From Bacteroidia bacterium (GTDB lineage: Bacteria; Bacteroidota; Bacteroidia; Chitinophagales; Saprospiraceae): a stretch of DNA of 6,584 nucleotides. The notes under the pieces were generated by a model, which saw only the letters and a list, made by a program, of their open reading frames with translations, was not told where the DNA came from and searched no databases. The stretch covers positions 1 to 6,584 of the forward strand of contig JAUIIF010000261.1 of the NCBI GenBank assembly GCA_030431945.1. The letters run 5' to 3'. This document shows positions 5,501 to 6,584 of this stretch, piece by piece. A program made the position numbers and the translations under genes. Each line of letters starts with the position of its first letter. The stretch's first letter is position 1.

Positions 5501-6584
5501 ATGATAACGGTTCCTCCCGGGCAGGCGGGTGACGGCCTCATCCCCTGTGACGTGGATGACCTCGTGGAAGAAGGGGGTAACGACGGGGTTTCGGGAGTTT
5601 ACGTTACGGCTACTTACCGGACCTTATTCTTACGTTACTTCGCCACCGGTGCCACTACGGTTGCGCCAACCGTTACCACCGTAAATCAACCTATTCCCCA
5701 GATAACATTTAACCAGGGCATCACCTCTTTTTCCTACGCGATTTCAGATCCCGGCGGCAATTTGGATACCTGTTCCATGTCAGTAACCGTCCGTGACACC
5801 ACTGCCCCCAGTGCAGTCTGTACGCCAACGACCATTTTTGTCGATCCTTCCGGGCTCGAACCCGTTACCGTAGCCGCTTCGGTCATCGGTGGCAACAGTA
5901 CGGACAACTGTACCATTGACTCCCTGAGCATCAGTCCTAACGTTTTCTCCTGCGACCAATACGGTGTCGCCACGACCATCAACCTAATGGTACTGGATAA
6001 TAGTGGCAACCGGGACTCCTGTTCTACCATTGTCAGCATTGCTCCTTTGCCTCCGGCACCAACGGCAAGTACTTCGCTGTGCGGTGGTGATACGCTGCGG
6101 CTTTTTGCCAATCCGCCTACCGTTGCGGGCCCCGGCCAGACCATTTACAGTTTTCAGTGGTATGACCCTGCGGGCACCTTCATCAGCAACCAGGAAAACC
6201 CGGTTATTCCCGGCGTGGATGAAAGCCGGGAGGGTGCTTACCGCGTCATTATCCGGGGGCTTACCGGATGTGAGGCAGAAGGCATAGTCAACATTGACAT
6301 CGGGGGTATTCCTGCACCGCCGACGATTACCGCGCCCCAGCGGGTATGTATCGGCGAAGATGCGGTGCTGACCTCCACCTCCAATTACGCCGGCCAAATC
6401 CGCTATGAGTGGTTCCGGGGGGTACCCGGTGCCGGCACCTTGCTGGGGGAAAGCCAGATCGCCTCTTTCTCAGCCCCATTTGCGGAAGGGGAAAGTACGG
6501 GCAGCTTCTACGCGATCGTTTACGTTAACGGCTGTGCTTCCGCGCCCTCGGCCACCGTTACGGTGGGCACAACGGAAAGACCTA
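2579..6584 (+). CDS. Giant secreted multidomain protein with HYR-like and Ig-like modules, C-terminus cut by window edge
   Basis: The frame is open from ATG 2579 to the window end (1335 residues, no stop). Residues 1-30 are a signal peptide: Arg at 3 and 16, hydrophobic LVLLLLLM at 17-24, predicted cleavage ALQA|Q after residue 30. Modules in order: an N-terminal cysteine-containing region with no clear family (31-216); four successive Ig-like modules with about four Cys each and a D-x-CGN hallmark (217-572); two larger HYR-like modules with internal insertions (578-818, 819-1073); a plain HYR module (1074-1154); and two Ig-like modules of the CHU_C-associated kind (1159-1330). Such Bacteroidota proteins are usually exported by the type IX secretion system and end in a gliding-motility-associated CHU_C sorting domain; that end lies outside the window, so T9SS export is inference. 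A cell-surface or matrix role such as adhesion is likely but unproven. No catalytic motif was seen. The visible part has no lysine and only three histidines, while Arg is common. The frame upstream is open back to a TAA at 2420 but contains no ATG, GTG or TTG, and the signal peptide fixes the start. Confidence 0.93.
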   Translation, partial: MNRNLYSFPLCAFTSRLVLLLLLMSSALQAQTGLVFFIDDAPADITVDCFSDVPTAPRLRAGRVLAGGVIDTFIVSAFDSLSAPSAACTGGAVFQIWEVSGSVNTAREVREVSFGPAPANDGPSFNASLLPVARDTVDCNNVNNPGDPDSYDRWLGDRRVAVSAAVRMGCAPVVSVDDDAPDELVNFSCNDSLRVTFIATDLCGGTAILAFTYLTVDTTAPVLIGVTPDTIQLNCTESIPAVPEVTVMDCDTAAMLTYTETSTQSFDGTCAQFEYDVERTWAAVDRCGNATVVRRRYEVRDTEPPNFTRPFNAQLTCLEDPYDLDLTGRPTALSDDCTPLEDLEVSFTDEIIGAGVCQNSFNVQRTWTVTDLCGNSRVRVQQIRVRDNLPPTFTAPVAELTANCDDYQNTDLTGMPTNLVDQCDESVNLSFTDRIIPGDCSGNFTVEREWLIFDDCGNSREFTQTINVQDTTRPVLTTAPTDLVTSCNSNRSQEFIFNSWIQDLGGARFADGCTPANELTINVFVSGTENQPLLPPINCTEADGTVRRLAVDIVVADNCGNTTVTTMEYRQVDEQPINIFDCPESTVIGTDDSSCAAIVSLPAPTIQDQCSSGNPIQLNLRDTVAITSQAMNEAELGSVPVDPLVFNLEIPTDLPVNGYTTGIFTITLENIDAEGADEFFYIYAEDGTLLGTTERGTVQCETVVTVDSITPFQFTRYARDGVVSIRLEPNIPAGRPGTFAINNLCDGGSTARIHLRQAAFRLTEIVYEIDIDGTGFNRVNPIGPLTTSLDVGLHQITYRATDCGGAVDECSYTITVEDQEPPVVTCPEPIDVIVADDACDVQLDVPLPLAVMDNCSAYELTTERVPQGDDFVLFPFNFDPNLNSFQAGSVRLSLQEIPGNILDTVDLDVHFRGMFSNQNAIMDILLPDGTVLATTRRGDATCAQEGIIRIRLAATDLLEQLDGDNELALSFRPRMITVPPGQAGDGLIPCDVDDLVEEGGNDGVSGVYVTATYRTLFLRYFATGATTVAPTVTTVNQPIPQITFNQGITSFSYAISDPGGNLDTCSMSVTVRDTTAPSAVCTPTTIFVDPSGLEPVTVAASVIGGNSTDNCTIDSLSISPNVFSCDQYGVATTINLMVLDNSGNRDSCSTIVSIAPLPPAPTASTSLCGGDTLRLFANPPTVAGPGQTIYSFQWYDPAGTFISNQENPVIPGVDESREGAYRVIIRGLTGCEAEGIVNIDIGGIPAPPTITAPQRVCIGEDAVLTSTSNYAGQIRYEWFRGVPGAGTLLGESQIASFSAPFAEGESTGSFYAIVYVNGCASAPSATVTVGTTERP
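3227..4294 (+). repeat. Four successive four-cysteine Ig/HYR-like modules within the giant protein (residues 217-572)
   Basis: The modules are linked by (V/R)-x-D-x-x-x-P joints (TTAPV, TEPPNF, NLPPTF, TTRPV). Their cysteines fall at 235/250/270/287, 317/337/357/373, 404/423/440/456 and 487/513/539/559, with a period of about 82-87 residues for the first three; the fourth is longer. Modules 2 and 3 are most alike, sharing DLTGxPTxL, the segment SFTDxII and D-x-CGNSR, and all four end in D-x-CGN. The DNA is clearly diverged, so this is an old protein-level repeat and not a recent duplication. The spacing suggests two disulfides per module. Confidence 0.8.
4310..5797 (+). other. Two HYR-like domains each interrupted by a related beta-rich insertion (residues 578-818 and 819-1073)
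   Basis: Each unit begins like a HYR domain (DCPESTVIGTDDSSC, then TCPEPIDVIVADDACD), reaches the D-x-CS landmark (C610; C855), breaks off into a long insertion, and resumes with HYR C-terminal strands (GLHQITYRATDCGG at 792-805; GITSFSYAISDPGGN at 1047-1061). The two insertions share DGT(L/V)L-x-TT-x-RG-xxx-C at 686-700 and 928-942, placed 76 and 73 residues after the D-x-CS cysteine. The insertions are strand-rich and recall jelly-roll modules with a PDGT turn, such as P-domains, but I cannot assign the fold. Confidence 0.6.
6053..6568 (+). other. Two CHU_C-associated Ig-like modules at the visible end of the giant protein (residues 1159-1330)
   Basis: Both modules have the pattern of a P-rich entry, xxCxGxxxxL, a YxW(Y/F) core strand and a closing C: SLCGGDTLRL, FQWYDPAG and GCEAEG in the first; RVCIGEDAVL, YEWFRG and NGCAS in the second. 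Such modules often precede a CHU_C / T9SS type B sorting domain in Bacteroidota, so the gene probably ends not very far beyond the window, though further repeats are possible. Confidence 0.75.

Overview
The window looks like chromosomal DNA from a moderately GC-rich marine-type member of the Bacteroidota, probably the Lewinella/Saprospiria side. The signs are a HisA of Bacteroidota type, a lipoprotein-type glucose/sorbosone dehydrogenase, a very large secreted protein built of HYR-like and CHU_C-associated Ig-like modules, starts without Shine-Dalgarno sequences, and several upstream matches to the Bacteroidota -7 promoter motif TAnnTTTG. The genus is inference.

Layout: (1) 1-1167, minus strand: first 389 residues of a PQQ-dependent sugar dehydrogenase-like lipoprotein, running off the left edge. 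(2) 1168-1395: intergenic, with two candidate promoters and one copy of a 19-nt repeat. (3) 1396-2121, minus strand: complete hisA (histidine biosynthesis) with a TTG start and no other his gene beside it. (4) 2122-2578: divergent intergenic region with a hisA promoter candidate, a leader hairpin, the second copy of the 19-nt repeat and a good promoter match for the gene to the right. (5) 2579-6584, plus strand: first 1335 residues of a giant secreted, cysteine-rich multidomain protein, running off the right edge.

The three genes do not form one pathway. HisA is housekeeping. The other two encode exported proteins and share an identical 19-nt sequence about 200 nt upstream of each start, in the same orientation relative to each gene, which hints at common regulation. 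The giant protein is the most interesting object: its visible 1335 residues contain no lysine at all, and two successive HYR-like domains each seem to carry a related beta-rich module inserted at the same place. No phage, CRISPR, insertion sequence, tRNA or rRNA was seen, and nothing amounts to a demonstrable new multi-gene system.
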